Below are positions 22,124-32,500 of a stretch of 64,000 nt of DNA, one piece after another. The notes beneath the pieces are model-generated. The model worked only from the letters and a program-made list of their open reading frames with translations. It was not told the DNA's origin and ran no database searches. Every line of letters starts with the position of its first letter. The stretch's first letter is position 1. Location: the NCBI GenBank assembly GCA_023525975.1, contig CM042042.1, positions 6,021,501 to 6,085,500 on the forward strand. Direction: 5' to 3'. The position numbers and the translations under genes are program-made. The DNA comes from Smallanthus sonchifolius. Taxonomy: Eukaryota; Streptophyta; Magnoliopsida; Asterales; Asteraceae.

Positions 22124-25100
22124 GAGGGATCAAGAGAAAACCACAAAGTTAGGCGAAAACCGAGAAAACCACTAAAACAATGAGTAATACTATAGGTTAC
22201 GTATACGTAACCGCATTTTTTTTGAATATTTTTGTTTTCTGTTTACGTATACGTAACACTATGGGTTACGTACATGTAAGCCAGTATTTAAATAATTTTT
22301 TGGTAAAAATTTGTAATATTACATTGATACTCTTATAAAAAAAAATAAAATAAAATAAAAAATAAATATTATTTTAATATTGGTTAAAATTTGTTTTTTT
22401 AGTGGTTTTCTCGGTTTTCGCCTAACTATTGGTTTTCTCTGGAACCCAACCCTATATATATATATATATATATATATAAAACTTTATTGACATTTAGTGA
22501 TTATTTTTTCTTTCAAGTTGACTTTAGTGGAACACCGAAGAAAGTGTGAGTGACTTTAGTGGAACACGGAAGACACTTGGTTATTATCGGGTGGAATATT
22601 CCCTATATTCAGTTATCTTGATCTTTAAATATCGGTAGTCATTATAAGAACTAATGAATTATCCGTACTTCAATTGCCTTTTACTTATTGCTATTGACAT
22701 AAATTCCAACTAAATTCGGTTTCTTTTCAGCGTAATGTTAATCTGACTTCGAGTAAAGAGGAACTGAGTTCACCTGATCCATCCAAAGGAGCTGAAACCC
22801 CCAAAGAGTCACCAAATGGTTTTGTAGAAGAGTTGAAAACAAACGAAAGTGGTATACTGAATCCGGTAAAGTAAAAGTTGTTTGGATCATTTTATCTTTA
22901 ATTTATCATGTGGTTTGTTTTTCCACCCAAAATAGATTTTATCATATGATTATTTTTTTCATCACCATAAGCTTCTGTTATATGATAATGTATACACCAT
23001 CTTCTTAATCCTTCTGCTTCTACTGTTATATTCATTCTGAAAGTGAAATTTTTGCAAGACTAAAGAAAAGAAAAATATTTTTGTGATTCAGAAACCCATT
23101 CGCTCCATAACTGGAGGAGTTTTCGATAAACCAGACGAAGAAAATGCTACTGGTTGGCTACCTGATGGATGGGTTGTGGAAATGCATTATAGAAATTCTG
23201 GAATGAAATGCAAGGTACCCATAAACATAACCATACTTTAGTTTTGTTAATTCTATATAGTGTGTTTAGTTTGTTTAATTAATTTATGGCCCATGAGCCT
23301 GATATAGGTTACTCTAGGGTTTGCTTCGTGTATACATTGAGGGTTTCCTCTCCGTGGTATAGGCTTTCGTTATGCAAACCCTAGCTCTGATTCCGTGTAA
23401 AAAGAATGGGAAAACCCTAGAGAAGCCTATATCGGGCAACCCCTAGACCCTTGTATTCACCCATCCTCGGAGCGCGATATAGGCTCTCTAGGGTTTGCTT
23501 CCTGTATATATTAAGGGTTCCCCTTCCGTTATAATTCATTGAGATATTTTCCCATTCTCTCTAAAAGTTCCAATCTTGATTAATTAATGCATCTGATTAT
23601 GAGCTCCTCGAGATACTGATAATGTTATAAACATTGTGCTTTTCGTCTTTTCTTTAGAATTTAATTTTAACAGATTTATGTTTTTTTCTTCCCTTTTTCT
23701 GAAATGTTTATGCAACGATCTTGATTAATTAATGCATCTGATTATGAGCTCCTCGAGATACTGATAATGTTATAAACATTGTGCTTTTCGTCTTTTCTTT
23801 AGAATTTAATTTTAACAGATTTATGTTTTTTTCTTCCCTTTTTCTGAAATGTTTATGCAACGATCTGGTTATTGTTCTGCTGTTGTAGATTTTCAAGGAA
23901 ATGGCAAGCGGGAAGAAGTTCTATTCGAAGCCACAGGTGTTGAACTATCTTGCTGATGGCAATAGCAGCTACTCCAGAAAGAGAAAAGTACACTCCTATA
24001 CTGTTACTAATATCTTTCCAGTAGAGGTGGCAAAACTGGCGGGTTGAGCTGGGTAATGAAATGGGTGATTTTTGGTATGGGCTGAAACAGCCAAACAGAT
24101 CAGATGGGGTTGACCAAAACGCTTCTTGTCTAACCTTTTAAATATTGTACAAGTCTTTAGCGTCCGAATACGACTAAATATTGTATCATTTCAATTAAAC
24201 TCAACTTTTTAAATTTAAAATATTTAGGAGGTTTTATGCAATATAAATATAAAACATTAGCCCGAATCCACCCTTTCATAAGTAAATGGATTGAAATCGC
24301 CACCTCTACTTCCCAGCAGCATCCGTCATTTTGTGTTCTTTTGTTTATCTTTTTTTTTTGGTATGTTTTACAATAGGGATTTTTTTTTCATTTGTTACTT
24401 TGGTTACCTGACATGTTATTTCTCCATGTGTGTGCCAACTTTTAAGCTTGATCTATCCTCAAGCCCTACACCTGCTGATATCACGCACCCCAAAAGATCC
24501 AGAAAGAAGAATTCTTATAGCCAAGAAGTCTGTTTCTTTTTCCCTTGCAAATAATGCTAAATATAATAATATTATTATTATATTTATATTTTTAATCGCG
24601 TATGTTTGTTATGATATGGCCTTCTGATATTGGAAACAATGTCTAGGTTATCACAACATCTCCAGCAGATGGGTTGCCACCAGGATGGATAAAAGAAATC
24701 AGAACTAAAATATATGCTACCCACAAAAGAAGTGATCCGGTACTTGAATTTTCTTTTTTGTTATCTTTTAAACATAATATGAAAAGACCATTTTGCAAAT
24801 TTATCGCTGTGTATCATGCAGTTTTATACGGACCCTGTGACGGGCTATATCTTTCGCTCCAAAATGGATGCTAAGCGCTTTTTGGACACTGGAGATGTGA
24901 ACTTATGTGCTATGAGACCAAAAGTTAAGGATAAAGACGGAAAAGACGTTGTAAGTCCACTTACTTGTAACCTGGTCAAACAGGTCAAAGCTAAAGCAAA
25001 CAAGTCAACGGGTTGAAAGTTACCTAAAGTGTACTTTAAATGCAGAAAACCTCCTAAATCAAGTTATTACAAAAGTTAGATTATTCTTGAAGTAATATAA

Positions 25101-26218
25101 TTTTTGTAATCTTGTTCAACACTAAATGTTTTTAGAAAAACCACTAGGAGTGAATTCTTACTTAGCTGACGTGGTTGTTTTTTTGGCAGTTTGTATATAC
25201 ACATGATGCGCAAAAACCAGATAAACCCACAAAGGGGAAACAACTCTTTGAAGGTAAGGGATGAAAAATGATTCAAATCTTCACTTTCGCTGCTAATTTA
25301 TCGTTAATATTATGGGTTAATAATTAATATCATAAAAAACGAATATACTTGCTTATTTTTCATGAAAAAAGTCTCTCTAACTTAATTAATTTTGATATAT
25401 TAAAGTTTCTCAACTTGTAAAAAATATAAGAAAAAGTGAGTAAATTAATTGTTGTATATTAAAGTCTCTAAACTTGTCTAAAATGCATGTACTTTTGATT
25501 TTTCTATAACATAATGGTTTGTTAACTCTGAAACCGATCAAAATGTGATAAAGCGACATTATACACTTTTGCAAAAAAAAAATAGTCATACCATTTTACT
25601 TTTACCAATTTAAGAGTTAACAACAAGCCATTATATTAAAAAAATATAATAAAAAGTACGTGCATATTCGACAAGTTTAAGGACCTTTAATATACAACAA
25701 TTAGTTTGGTAACTTTTTTGTTTATATTTTACAAGTTCTTAGTAAATAACAATTAGTTTAGTAACTTTTTTGGTAAAAAATAAGAAAGTATATTGAGTTC
25801 TCATATCAACCTTATTGACATAACAGACAAAGAAGATTTGTCAACTGAAAATCATGAAGAGTTAACAAAGTGTAAGGCATCTATTAAGAACACAAAGCAT
25901 AGCGATCCCCAAGCGAGTCAACCTGCCCGATCTTCTAAAAGGCAAAAAGGGATGGATCCCGGGACTGACACGACAAGTGCGGGCCCCAGTGAGGGTACAG
26001 GAGGGGGTCAAGTGAAGCAGGCATCATGGGTAAACCTGGAAAAACAACCTGATGATGATGGCAACCTGCATTATGACATTCCAGAGGATGATAACTGGAC
26101 AGACCAATGCATTGACTTTGCGGTCAAAACGCTTGCGGATGAAATCTTGTTTAATGGTCAACCAATATCTGGGGGGTTTCAGGAAGAAAAGAATGAGACC
26201 CCAACCAAGGTGAAGTAG
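17879..26218 (+). CDS. Methyl-CpG-binding-domain protein with five MBDs (MBD13-like)
   Basis: Fifteen exons join in frame: 17879-17959, 18939-19148, 19233-19409, 20120-20260, 21251-21364, 21461-21553, 21633-21761, 22731-22865, 23092-23214, 23889-23987, 24447-24527, 24647-24739, 24822-24950, 25190-25253, 25785-26218. They give about 700 residues. All introns are GT-AG; only the last is phase 1, and its acceptor (AG at 25783-25784) is the least certain. Each MBD is split between two exons: 1/2 (WLPGDWTV), 3/4 (WLPEGWTVEV), 6/7 (GLPAGWIKEVRVRK), 9/10 (WLPDGWVVEM) and 12/13 (GLPPGWIKEIR). Typical SK..VL.YL or SK.DA.R.L ends follow. MBDs 3 and 5 are closest to the canonical form. The others lack the usual Asp before the YY pair, so methyl-CpG binding is doubtful there. 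The acidic C-terminus (DNWTDQCIDFAVKTLADEIL) is a separate conserved block. Acts in the nucleus on chromatin. Introns carry Cassandra and MITE insertions. Confidence 0.9.
18350..18555 (+). mobile_element. Cassandra-like TRIM LTR with 5S rRNA-like core, in MBD intron 1
   Basis: At 18390-18470 the sequence follows plant 5S rRNA: GAGGAGAACTCTACGGTTAAG, then a GGTGAGAG block, then AAGGATGGGTGACCTCGTG, then GAAGTC. That covers the internal pol III promoter. It is followed by AAAGCAAAACTGTGAG and ACAATATTGGT, the downstream signature of Cassandra LTRs, and starts with TGTCACAACTTAGGCG. Only one LTR is evident, so it is a solo LTR or fragment. It lies in sense orientation in intron 1. Confidence 0.7.
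19480..19963. mobile_element. hAT-type MITE with GGGATGRCAA ends, in MBD intron 3
   Basis: The left end GGGATGACAAAACATTCGG and the reverse-complemented right end GGGATGGCAATGGATTCGG are inverted repeats. The interior is rich in GGGTAT/GGGTACC words, as in common plant hAT-related MITEs. No matching 8-bp duplication was found. Confidence 0.5.
20301..21158. mobile_element. hAT-type MITE with TAGAGGTKGC ends, in MBD intron 4
   Basis: The left end TAGAGGTTGCAG and right end TTGCCACCTCTA are inverted. The flanking octamers GTGTCAAC and GTAACAAC agree at six of eight positions, fitting an old 8-bp hAT target duplication. Subterminal words GACCCATTT-CGAC and AATGGGTCGATTTGGG repeat in both orientations. 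The interior has a tandem duplication (about 20620-20710, unit AACCTCCTAAATCGTTTTAT...). Confidence 0.6.
22121..22452. mobile_element. (TA)n-bounded MITE, unit D, in MBD intron 7
   Basis: (TA)n lies at 22071-22120 and 22453-22478. The ends are near-perfect inverted repeats of about 50 bases (CAAGAGAAAACCACAAAGTT... and its complement with GGTTTTCGCCTAACT). Same family as units F (54263-54587) and H (63326-63661), but in the opposite orientation. The interior carries the 14-bp palindrome TTACGTATACGTAA twice (22197-22210, 22243-22256). Confidence 0.8.
23300..23870. repeat. Direct duplications in MBD intron 9
   Basis: Two features. First, the words CTCTAGGGTTTGCTTC-TGTATA...GGGTT occur at about 23311-23350 and 23487-23525, with an inverted GCCTATATCGGGCAACCC between them. 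Second, a block of 145 bases beginning ATCTTGATTAATTAATGCATC at 23573 is repeated almost exactly from 23718 to about 23866. The near-identity indicates a recent tandem duplication. The second copy ends only 22 bases before exon 10. Confidence 0.8.
24022..24308. mobile_element. hAT-type MITE with TAGAGGTGGCAA ends, in MBD intron 10
   Basis: The left end TAGAGGTGGCAAAAC and right end ATCGCCACCTCTA are inverted. The flanking octamers CTTTCCAG (24014-24021) and CTTCCCAG (24309-24316) match at seven of eight, a good hAT target duplication. The 287-bp interior has no ORF. It has GGGTTGA/TGGGTGATTT subterminal words like its relatives at 20301 and 33779. Confidence 0.75.
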
Positions 26219-26598
26219 GTGTGTGATGGGGGTAGTGGGTTTCTCAGTGGTTAGTGAGGTAATTTGACTTTTGATATTATCTAGTTAAACCTGATTATGA
26301 ATTTCTGGTTAACTTATAGTTATAGCAGTATTTTACTAGTGCTGTAATCGGTGTTTTATCTGAAAATAATGAACCAACTTGTATCATTGTCGATGAGAAA
26401 ACCCAGGTTTTAGCTTTAGATATGAAGTACAAGTATGACGGATATACCCTTTGAGTGGGTTAGACTCTAAGAATTCCAGATGAAGAAGATCCAATTTTTC
26501 TCTGCTTTTTTCTATTGAACTTTGGCCCTTAAATTAGCATTAAATTGTAAACATGAATATGCAGTAAATAAGGAACATGGACTTGATGCAAACTACCC
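26219..26598 (+). other. MBD 3' UTR and downstream flank
   Basis: AT-rich sequence following the TAG stop. No clear canonical AATAAA was identified; AATAAT words near 26365 may serve. No further exon is evident, although the GTGAAG at the very end of the ORF could in principle be a donor. Confidence 0.4.
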
Positions 26599-26835
26599 AC
26601 TATGTGTAGTGGGGGCAACGCACGACACCCTCTTATTCGGCCAACTCGACACACGCAGAGAAAGGTTCTCTCACGCCGTGTCCACCCACATCCCCGCCCG
26701 GCCGCTCCATGCCCCCTCTCACAAAGGGGCCGAGCGGTGTTTCACACTCGCCAAGCCAACCTAAGCCCTTCTCTCATTAGACATAGCCTAACATGACTTA
26801 AAACAAAACAACTTGTGATGATGAACGTGTGCATG
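26599..26835. other. GC-rich island of unknown origin
   Basis: About 200 bases markedly richer in G+C than the surroundings (CACGCCGTGTCC, CCCGCCCGGCCGC, GGGGCCGAGCGGTG). No protein match, tRNA or terminal repeat was recognised. It may be part of a TE or a captured fragment. Confidence 0.35.
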
Positions 26836-27138
26836 GAAGCTAACGTAACGGACCGGTAATTAGCACGTCGGAACTGGTAATTGGCAAGTATCAATGACCG
26901 ATTAAACCTTCATACAAACAAAATATTTCTTTTATTTGTCAATAATTGGTATTTTCTAATTTGGATATTTGATCTTACCTATCATCATAAAAGATAATGT
27001 ACGTGTTTAACTTATCATAAGACCAGAATGTTAAATAATCAACCAATGTTTATTATTGTTGAAAGAGGATTAAGATACTGAAATCATGAGGGTAATATTT
27101 TAGATCTATTTACATTATTTATTTAAATATTTAGGAAA

Positions 27139-27315
27139 GGGGACAACTATCTATACACCACCCCCTTTACGACCCATATAGGGGCTATACGAAACACAAT
27201 ACGACTGTATTGGGCTATACTAGACACAATACGATTGTATTGGGCGATACTGAGGTATTGGTGCTATACGAGTCATATGGTGCGAGGGGATGGTATACGC
27301 CTAACAAACAACTCC
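27139..27315. mobile_element. Small palindrome-rich MITE candidate
   Basis: The ends CTATACACCACCCCCTTTACGACCCATATAG and, on the other strand, TATACCATCCCCTCGCACCATATGAC are imperfect inverted relatives. The interior has two copies of GGGCTATAC-AGACACAATACGAYTGTATTGGG, each holding the palindromic CAATACGAxTGTATTG. No ORF. Confidence 0.35.
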
Positions 27316-27320
27316 CTTAA

Positions 27321-27800
27321 GCAAAGGAAAGGTTTGTACCGTTATTATTGACAGTGGAAGTTGTGAGAACATGGTCGCAACTAACATGGTCAAGAAATTG
27401 GGTCTTGCAGTGCATAACCATCCGGAGCCCTACCAACTAACGTGGTTAAAAAAAAGGTAACATCGTCAAAGTTAATCAAAAGTGCCTAGTCCATTTTTCA
27501 ATTGACAAAAAGTACATGGATGAGGTGTGGTGTGAAGTGATCCCGATGGACGCATGTCATGTGTTGTTGGGTTGGCCGTGACAATGCGACCGTCGTACCC
27601 GACATGATGGCTTCACAAACACATATATATATATAGCTTCAATAAGGACGGCCTCAATATCATGACGTCCCCGAAACGGTGCAGCCCATACTCCATGAAT
27701 TTAGGGATGTTTTCTCTGATGAGATTCCCACGGGTATCCCTAACAAGCCCGCCTATCCGCATGAACCCAAAGGAATTTGAAGAACTCCACTGATAAGTCA
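27321..27800 (+). pseudogene. Ty3/Gypsy protease to pre-RT remnant
   Basis: One frame begins VIIDSGSCENMVA and runs to ...NHPEPYQLTWLKK. It then shifts frame around 27450 and resembles the segment ending CHVLLGWP. This is the aspartic protease of chromovirus-type Gypsy pol, with the D-S-G active-site triad intact in a broken frame. About 60-120 bases on, ETVQPILHEFRDVF and IPTGIPNKPAYPHEPK resemble the linker before reverse transcriptase. Several stops and shifts are present and no RT follows, so it is a dead fragment. Confidence 0.7.
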
Positions 27801-28232
27801 CCGGACTACTCCAAAAGGGCGATTTAAGAAAAATTATGGTCCCTGAATAAGTCGATTTAATTTCTTTATTATTATTAACTAGGTTATAAACTCATGTATT
27901 ATATGAGTTGAATAAATTAAACTTTTTTATTACACGGGTGAATAAATTCAATTTGTAGTAAACCAACAGTTTCATGAAGATTTGTATATTCAATATCATT
28001 AACCATCGGTGAAATAATGAATATTTAATAATTATAAATAACAAATTATAAAATTATATTTTAATATAAGATATAATTGAAATCTTAGAATAAGTTTTAA
28101 ATATTTAATTATTTAAAATCATTTAGTACTTAATACAACAAGGTTATTTAATAGGAGAGAGTGACGAGAAACAGAAATCTAGAATTCACCAGAAGTCGAC
28201 ATGTGTCAATCCAAGTTACTTATTTATTATAA

Positions 28233-28532
28233 GAGCATTCACATCAGTTTCTGCATATTTGTGTGAGTGTGATTTGCATATTTTATGGAGTGGTTTAAAA
28301 TGATTGAGAATGGAAGAGAGAGAAAATGTATAAATTTTTTGTATATTTGGGGGAAACACTTTTTACCCGCATGATTTTTTTAATAATTTTTAAAGTGGTT
28401 GTAAGTGGAGGAGAGAGAAAATGTAATGATAAAAGTATAAAAAAATATTATTTAATTAAAAAGAAGAGAGAAAATGTTGTGATTTTTAGTGTAATTATAG
28501 ATATGGGGATAAGGAAACTGATAGGAATGCTC
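28233..28532. mobile_element. MITE with GAGCATTC ends and TAA duplication
   Basis: The left end GAGCATTCACATCAG and right end CTGATAGGAATGCTC are inverted. TAA sits directly on both sides (28230-28232, 28533-28535), as for PIF/Harbinger-type MITEs. The interior is AT-rich with repeated GAGAGAGAAAATGT words. It is inserted in the 5' tip of the Helitron. Confidence 0.7.
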
Positions 28533-28535
28533 TAA

Positions 28536-28977
28536 GGGTGATGGGGGCCATTAACCCATCTACTCATTTACTCACCAAAACTGCCCAATAGAATTCTGTC
28601 ACCTCAAAACTACTCATTTACTCATATTTCATTGGAAACACCCTACTCATTTACTCACTAACTTTTTTTTTTATAAATAAACATTTAAATAAAAAAACAT
28701 ACTTTTTTATTAATTAAAAAGTCAAAAGACAACTAAAAATAACAAAATACAATAATAAGTTACAAATAAAAAAAACGAGAAATTAAACATAATCGTCTTC
28801 CGAATCGCTGCTAGCCCACTCCGGTAGTGTAGCAAAATGTTCAACAAGATCATATCGTATTCTAAAGTGTGTCTCTTGATCCCGCAATTCATTAATTACA
28901 ACATCGTCTACTACTTCATTGGTTGGAGGGTCCATCACGTGGATGAAAAGAGTGATTTGTTTAAAGACGAGAGTGAG

Positions 28978-29020
<43 letters not shown>

Positions 29021-29255
29021 TAAAAAATTAGTTTTTTTTTAATCAGCCAACCCACCCCCCACCCCCACCAACGGCTAGCTCCTCCAACGGTCAGCCCCAA
29101 CGGCTAGCTCCAGCGATACCGAGTAAATATACTCGTTCATGATACTCGGCCAAACTTACCCGGCCCTACTCGATCCATTGGGGGCGGTGTACCCCCCCTT
29201 ACCCGGTCCACTCTCACCTACTCGATTGTGTTCGAGTAACACGCCCCCATCACCC
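28536..29255 (-). mobile_element. PIF/Harbinger deletion derivative
   Basis: The ends GGGTGATGGGGGC and GCCCCCATCACCC are perfect inverted repeats. TAA flanks both sides (28533-28535, 29256-29258). The minus-strand frame from about 28960 to 28783 encodes LRDQETHFRIRYDLVEHFA, which resembles the C-terminal tail of PIF/Harbinger transposases (ALP1-like proteins). The DDE catalytic part is gone. The interior also has a (TA)n at 28981-29018 and repeated CAACGGCTAGCTC words. Confidence 0.75.
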
Positions 29256-29263
29256 TAATAAGA

Positions 29264-29567
29264 TTAACCTAACCCAATTTTTTTTACTTATAACCCATTT
29301 TCAAATATTATCAAATAAATATCAAGAGAAGTATGAACTCCAACAATAAGTAACAAAAATTTCAGATCTTTAAAACTGAAGTAGAATACAAACTACAAAG
29401 AAAACGAGTTTTGTCAGCATGTAACTCACTGTATACTCTTACATTAGGCGAAAAATTTACATAAATTGACCCAATGATCAATCAAACAACAATCTTTAAT
29501 CAGGTATTAATAGTTAAAACATATCATATATGTTTAATTTACAGTTTGTTAGGTTTTATTACTCAGA
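29264..29567 (-). other. 3' UTR and flank of the LRR pseudokinase gene
   Basis: AT-rich sequence downstream (minus sense) of the TGA at 29568-29570. Nothing else recognised. Confidence 0.4.
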
Positions 29568-32500
29568 TCAAGAAGAAAGTGCAAGCTCAGCCCAGGCTAA
29601 AGATGATGCCTTGAGTTCTGAAGAAACCGAAGTGTCAATCTTGCTTTCCAAAATCGCGCATAAATCTTGCATAGATACTTGATCTCGAGGCCTTAGATGA
29701 ATGCAAATTGAAACTACTTCACATATCACCTTCAGATCTTCCTCACGAAAATGTTTCAGTGCAGGATCGACAACCGAACCCATCTCTTCTGGTTTTTCAA
29801 GATAATCTTTAGCCTATATTCAAAGATTACACGTTAATGAACATCAAAGAATTTGTGTTTTTATGAACTGGGTTTGAGTCTTTTTCACTTATGGTTTAAC
29901 AAAACTAATTCAAGATTTGATTTTTTATTTTATTTTATGGCAAATAATAAGATTTGAAGAAGCAAGAATAAAAATTGTTCTTTGAGGGTAAATGTATAAT
30001 TACTAAACCAGGGCAAGGGAGGCGGATCTATGCAGAACACTATATATTACGAGAATACGTAACACAAAATAAATCATTCACTTTTTGAATCTTAAAATAT
30101 TTAAAAATATAAGAAAATGGTTGAAATGCAATGTTTCTTCATCTCTCTTGAAATTAAAAAAAAATGAACAAATTTAGTTTATGGGTTTTTATGTACATAG
30201 CATACACATTTGTATGTAATAAGTAAAAAATTTAAAAATTATGAATCACGGATAAAAAAATAAACGATTTAGGTTTGTTCTTTTTGTTCTCGTAATAATT
30301 TAGTAATATGTAATCAACCTCACCCTACTAAACCATCCCTAATTCTGGTTAGTAAAGTCAATGATCACTATGAAATGCACTTCCAAATACCCTCTTAACT
30401 TGTCAAAAGATTAATAAACAAGAAGGAATTTATGGTTCTTGAACTAGGGTTGTGTCTTTTAAGATTGCGTTTTCGAGCACAATATAATTCAAGAACAGGT
30501 ACAACATTGCATGCACAAAGCACAAAATGTAAGAGGAGTTCTTACCCAATCCACCAGGCATCCTTTGTCCTTGCAGAGTGGCGGCCGTCCACTGATTATT
30601 TCCAACAAAAGAACACCAAAAGCATAAATATTACCTTGGATGTCCAGCTGGCGTCCTTCCAAAGAACTTGGGAGAACACAGAGAGCGCCCTCGCCGCTAA
30701 TACAGCGCGAGTTATTTTCTGATCTTGTAAGAATTGTTTTCCAACTTTCAAAATCAACTAGCTACAAGAACAATAAAAACACAAGTTAATATCTTTTTAG
30801 ATCCTTTTGGCCCGTCCAAACGTATTTATAAAAACTTACAGACCCTAAGTTCATATCCCACTAGCATGGGCCCTTTTAGTAAATTACCACGGGCACGTTA
30901 CAAGTGTTAAGATTGATAATCACACACAAAGACACAAGTGTCGAAACAAATAATTTTTTAGCACGGGTCAGGTTGACCTGCAAACACTTTTTTTTCCATT
31001 TTAAAAATGAGAACTTAAATAATTAATGGGTTACATATGACTACAACAACTAAAATATTACAATAATATTCTAAAGGTTTTTGAATAAAACAAATTAGTA
31101 GACTGTATGCATTTAAATAAGTTTTGGGCGGCTTATGACATCTTTGACCCGTTATCTTTTTAGCTAGTTTTTCAAATGTAATCCGGAATCCATTTGAGAT
31201 CAAATATAACCCTAACTAATATTCATAAGTATATGATGTCACCCCTATAATTTGTGAAATCCATACTACATCAACAAAAATAGAAAAAATATACAAAACT
31301 GTTTTATAAACAATATCCACAAACCATTTCTCTGGTGTAGGGATGTGCACAGTTCAACCCAAACAATGTGCGAACAAAATGAACACACACATACACATAT
31401 ACATACATACATATGCGTACCACATAATGTTACATAAACGTGACACATAGTGTTAAGTATATGCAACACTAACAAAATGATAATTGTTACCTATACGTAA
31501 CACTATGTTTAAGATATAATACAAAATAGCATGATACCTTAGGTGAAAAATCTTCTGTGAGATATACTGCACTAGAATTCAACTCGGATATAGTAAATGG
31601 TGGTTCAATTTCTGTGTGAAGATACTTTAGACCTTTTGCAATGCCTATAACAATGTTCATTCTTCTTGTCCAGCTTAGTTGACACCCTTCTTCATCTAAA
31701 TTATAAAAAAAAACAAAATGTTTTAGGCATTTACCCTTCGTGATAACAGTAAATTAAAGGCCGGGCCTGGGGGCAGGGAGCGGGTTGTACTTACAATGAA
31801 GGTGTTCATATAATGTCCCATTTGATGCGTATTCAAATACTAACATTCTTGTAAATGGAGTATTTTCTATACAATATCCCAACAATTTCCCTGTGTTCTC
31901 ATGATTTAGCCTTGCTAAATCTGCCACCTGAATAATTTGCAAGAATGCAAGCAAAAAAGAAAGTTTAACAGTTACAATAAGCAAGATATTTGTACTCAAC
32001 AATTGTTATCTGACGATTTTACCTTAACATCATAAGAAAAGACAAATAAAAGTGCTTATAAGTTATAATATTTAAGGGTAAAAATACAACATTTTTGTTG
32101 TATACAAATGACATCCCAGATTAAAAAGACATTTTTGTTGTATACAACATTCAAGTGCTTTCAAGCTCCATTATCATTTTATTAAAAAACAAAATTATAT
32201 TACTATCTTATAGTATAGTTTTTGGAATCATATTTAATATGTTAACTATATATAAAATTTAAAAGGGTCAACCCAACCCATATTGACCCGAACCTGTTTT
32301 GACTTGTTACCCAACCCGTCTAGCCCACTGATTTTGCCACCTCTAGTTGCTTGCTTTACCTCTTTCTGATAATAAAGTTCAAGATAACCACTCCAATGTT
32401 CTTCTTTGATGCAAAGAGAAATCACAGCGATCTCGGGCCCACCTTTCATGTTCCCTTTGTAAACTAAACTATCTGACGAGGACCCGATAATATTGCTAAA

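Larger units (their letters stand above)
27879..29263 (-). mobile_element. Non-autonomous Helitron, split by two nested elements
   Basis: On the minus strand the 3' end is a hairpin CTCATATAATACATGAG followed by 9 bases and CTAG, next to T. The 5' end is TCTTATTATAATAAATAAG if the two inserts (28233-28532 and 28536-29255 plus one TAA each) are subtracted, and it is preceded by A. This fits Helitron rules: 5'-TC, 3' hairpin plus CTRR, A|T target. It is similar in body to the Helitrons at 40017-40428 and 41614-41930 (shared AGGAGAGAG...GAAATTxxGA and CGACATGTGTC words). There is no Rep/helicase coding. Confidence 0.6.

Noticed and set aside
28783..29100. 105-codon minus-strand ORF as a host gene
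   Set aside because: It lies wholly within the Harbinger element and its C-terminal half matches the transposase tail; the N-terminal half is (TA)n translation.
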